DNA from: Candidatus Segatella papionis
Lineage (GTDB): Bacteria > Bacteroidota > Bacteroidia > Bacteroidales > Bacteroidaceae
NCBI GenBank assembly: GCA_002297965.1
Contig: DBLF01000038.1
Coordinates: 384-7,415 of the forward strand
DNA length: 7,032 bases
Reading direction: 5' to 3'
The position numbers and the translations under genes are program-made. Below the pieces are notes generated by a model. The model saw only the letters and a program-made list of their open reading frames with translations. It was not told the DNA's origin and made no database searches. Positions 5,125 through 7,032 of the stretch are shown here, in pieces. How positions within the stretch are numbered: the stretch's first letter is position 1; each line of letters starts with the position of its first letter.

Positions 5125-7023
5125 TTATTCTTTGTTTAATATTTCGTCTAGATGCGCCTGTGTGATAGGCCCACGGGTAATGAACTCCACGTTGTCCGGC
5201 AGCTTGCCATAGAGCTTGATGAAGTTGTCGATGGTCGATGGCGAAGTGAAGACGATGCGCTTGAAGTGATTGAGGTTCACTCGGCGAGGATGCTTCGGCA
5301 TCTTGTTGACATAAACGGAGATGGTCTCTACGTCGTATCCTGCCTTGTAAAGTTCTTCGGCAATCGTATTGTTGGAGAGATTGGACTGAGGGTAGAGTAT
5401 GGCTGGGCGATGCTCTTCCAAATCCTCATTCATGTTCTCGTCCAAGTCCTCGTTTTCCTCTTCTTCCTCTTCCTCTTCCGAATGATAAAGTTCACTCCAG
5501 TTGTGCTTTTGATGTTGAATCGCTGCATTTCTGTAGTAATCATATTTGTTCTTGAACCATTCGATGACTCCAAAGCTGTTGTCTTTTTCCACTTGTTCGA
5601 TGTCCTTGATTCCCTCTTGCTGCAAGGCTGCCGTGGTGGTCGCTCCAATCGAAACGAACTTGACATCCTTTGGAGCAGCTGTTGATTTCCCTGTTTTTCT
5701 AAGGAGATTGAACCAAGCCTTTACTGCGTATTGGCTCGTGAAGAGGAATATGTCTTTGTATGGGCTGTCGAAGTCGTTCAAGTTGTCTTGTAACTCTTCC
5801 GCCCATTCATACTCATCGAATTCGAGTCCATCTTCATTGTCTTCTTCTACTTCTTTTTCGAAGTTACTTTTTCGATCATTATCTCCTCCTTTTTTTTCTG
5901 GCTCTCCTTCCCATTGAGTCCAATGCACAGGCTCATATTCGTGCATCTCAATGAGCGGCGTGTAAGTATAGTCAGGCTTGCGCTTCTCCAATGCTGGCAT
6001 ATTGCCAGTATAGAGTGTTGGCTTGATGGCGGAAGCTTGGCGGTGCTTCAGTACTGCCACGTTGCCGATGAGGGCAATGAGGGGAGTCGGCAGGTCGGCT
6101 AGGGCGATGCTTTCGCCGGCGTTCTTTCCTGTCGCTGCGCTGTAATTGTTAGCTGTTGCTTCTTCTCCATTTCTCAATTTCCAGAGGGTGGTCTCGAAGG
6201 TCTGCTCGTCCTTTCTGCTTACATTATAGGTAAGAAGTACTGGCGTATTGAATGCCCATCCATCCTCGTCGATGAGTTTGGTGGCGATGGCTTGCAGCTG
6301 CTTGGCTCCCATGTAATAGACCAAGGTCTCGGCATCGGGAGTGACAGGTTGTGGGGTATGACCGCTCACCAAGGCTACGCTCGAAGAGAAGTCACGATGG
6401 GTGAGACTGATTTTCTGGGAGGCGGCGAGCGCTGAGGCTGTGGTAACGCCTGGGATGACCTCTACTTGGATGAGGTTGCTCTCCAGGTATTCTATCTCCT
6501 CGCTGCCATGGGCGAAGATCATCGGGTCTCCACCTTTCAGGCGAACCACGTTCTTGCCTTGGCGGGCGGCATCGAGCAAGAGACGGTTGATGGTGGCTTG
6601 CTCCTTGTGATGATAGCCAGCTCGCTTGCCCACATATACCTTCTCGGCTTTTTTGTTTTCGAGATAAGAAGGGTCGATGAGGTCGTCGTAGAAGATGATG
6701 TCGGCATGGTCGATGGCTTTCGCAGCTTTGAGGGTAAGGAGGTCTGGGTCGCCAGGACCAAAGCCAACAAGCTGTACCTTGCCCTGGCGGTCGAGGATGC
6801 TCTGGCTGGCAAAGGCTGCTCTTAATTCTTGGTGTGTATATTTGTCTGTGTTTTCGCTTGTTCGCTCCTTGCCGTCGGATTTCTGAAGAGAATTTCGGCT
6901 GCATTCGGAAGAGTTCAAGCAAGCTTGACTCTCCTCTCGTTTGCACGAAATTTGCAAATCCGCCGGAACGCCTAACGGAGCATTTTCTTTCTTGGCGTTT
7001 TCTCTTCGTTCTTCACTCTTCAC
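5125..7023 (-). CDS. cobA-hemD: Fused uroporphyrinogen-III C-methyltransferase / uroporphyrinogen-III synthase; start uncertain, may extend past the right edge
   Basis: From the GTG at 7023 the product has 632 residues. The methyltransferase (SUMT) half, about 81-330, uses SAM to make precorrin-2. It shows VGFGPGDPDLLTLKA (86-100), YDDLID (112-117), VVRLKGGDPMIF (159-170), VIPGVTTASALAA (189-201), SLTHRDF (206-212) and VYYMGAK (235-241). The synthase half, about 333-632, makes uroporphyrinogen III. It shows FLFTSQYAVKAWF (426-438), FVSIGATTTAALQQEGI (456-472), ILYPQSNLSNNTIAEEL (542-558) and IVFTSPSTIDNF (590-601). HemD sequences are poorly conserved, so that half rests on weaker but ordered matches. 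Two strongly acidic insertions (about 374-419 and 516-537) are unusual. The first 80 residues are hydrophilic and match no domain I know. The frame is open to base 7032; GTG 7023, TTG 6957, TTG 6918 or an upstream codon could start it. It is 24 bp from hemB and probably in the same operon. Confidence 0.88.
   Translation of the reverse strand: MKSEERRENAKKENAPLGVPADLQISCKREESQACLNSSECSRNSLQKSDGKERTSENTDKYTHQELRAAFASQSILDRQGKVQLVGFGPGDPDLLTLKAAKAIDHADIIFYDDLIDPSYLENKKAEKVYVGKRAGYHHKEQATINRLLLDAARQGKNVVRLKGGDPMIFAHGSEEIEYLESNLIQVEVIPGVTTASALAASQKISLTHRDFSSSVALVSGHTPQPVTPDAETLVYYMGAKQLQAIATKLIDEDGWAFNTPVLLTYNVSRKDEQTFETTLWKLRNGEEATANNYSAATGKNAGESIALADLPTPLIALIGNVAVLKHRQASAIKPTLYTGNMPALEKRKPDYTYTPLIEMHEYEPVHWTQWEGEPEKKGGDNDRKSNFEKEVEEDNEDGLEFDEYEWAEELQDNLNDFDSPYKDIFLFTSQYAVKAWFNLLRKTGKSTAAPKDVKFVSIGATTTAALQQEGIKDIEQVEKDNSFGVIEWFKNKYDYYRNAAIQHQKHNWSELYHSEEEEEEEENEDLDENMNEDLEEHRPAILYPQSNLSNNTIAEELYKAGYDVETISVYVNKMPKHPRRVNLNHFKRIVFTSPSTIDNFIKLYGKLPDNVEFITRGPITQAHLDEILNKE
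5455..5478. repeat. GAA/GAG trinucleotide tract inside the hemD half
   Basis: Eight consecutive codons GAA or GAG (TTC or CTC on the plus strand) encode eight glutamates, residues 516-523 of the fusion protein. The tract lies in an acidic insertion of the synthase domain. Changes by whole codons would keep the frame, so length variation should be tolerated. Confidence 0.85.
7003..7023. repeat. Three 7-bp tandem repeats at the 5' end of the cobA-hemD frame
   Basis: On the plus strand the units are TCTTCGT (7003-7009), TCTTCAC (7010-7016) and TCTTCAC (7017-7023), in perfect phase. They overlap the GTG start candidate and have the same 7-bp period as the repeat between hemB and hemL, with a different sequence. 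Such heptamers usually sit in spacers, which hints that the true start may be downstream of them. Confidence 0.7.
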
Positions 7024-7032
7024 TTTCTTGGC

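Overview
All supported genes lie on the minus strand, so the window reads right to left. The organism looks like a member of the Bacteroidota, probably of the Prevotella/Segatella or Bacteroides type. The evidence is two promoters of the Bacteroidota sigma-A form (TTTG, 20 nt, TATCTTTG), A-rich translation starts mostly without Shine-Dalgarno sites, heptamer tandem repeats in or near spacers, and protein families typical of that phylum. The genus is an inference from general resemblance.

Right part (7032 to 2774): the end of a tetrapyrrole (heme/siroheme) operon. In transcription order it holds a fused uroporphyrinogen-III C-methyltransferase/uroporphyrinogen-III synthase (cobA-hemD), hemB (porphobilinogen synthase) and hemL (glutamate-1-semialdehyde aminomutase), with spacers of 24 and 56 bp. 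HemL makes 5-aminolevulinate, HemB joins two of these into porphobilinogen, and the HemD half closes the linear tetrapyrrole (made by HemC, not in the window) into uroporphyrinogen III. The CobA half diverts part of that product to precorrin-2 for siroheme or corrinoids. The reading frame of the fusion is open to the right edge, so its true start is uncertain. The HemD half carries two very acidic insertions.

Left part (2773 to 1): two tandem paralogous genes for AAA-ATPase-like proteins. The complete one has a C-terminal PD-(D/E)XK nuclease-like domain (PF09820 plus PDDEXK_9/DUF1703 type), 527 residues. The second runs off the left edge after 283 residues, and those 283 align with its neighbour without a gap. 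Each gene is preceded by the same 117-bp repeat (113 of 117 bases identical by eye), which holds an intrinsic terminator and, overlapping its T-tract, a Bacteroidota promoter. The repeat is much better conserved than the coding sequences behind it. The copy next to hemL also appears to end the heme operon, insulating the two transcription units. The biological role of this ATPase/nuclease family is not established.

There is no gene-free stretch over 300 bases. The two largest gaps (851-1029 and 2614-2773) are mostly filled by the repeat. I saw no RNA genes, CRISPR array, transposase or phage gene.
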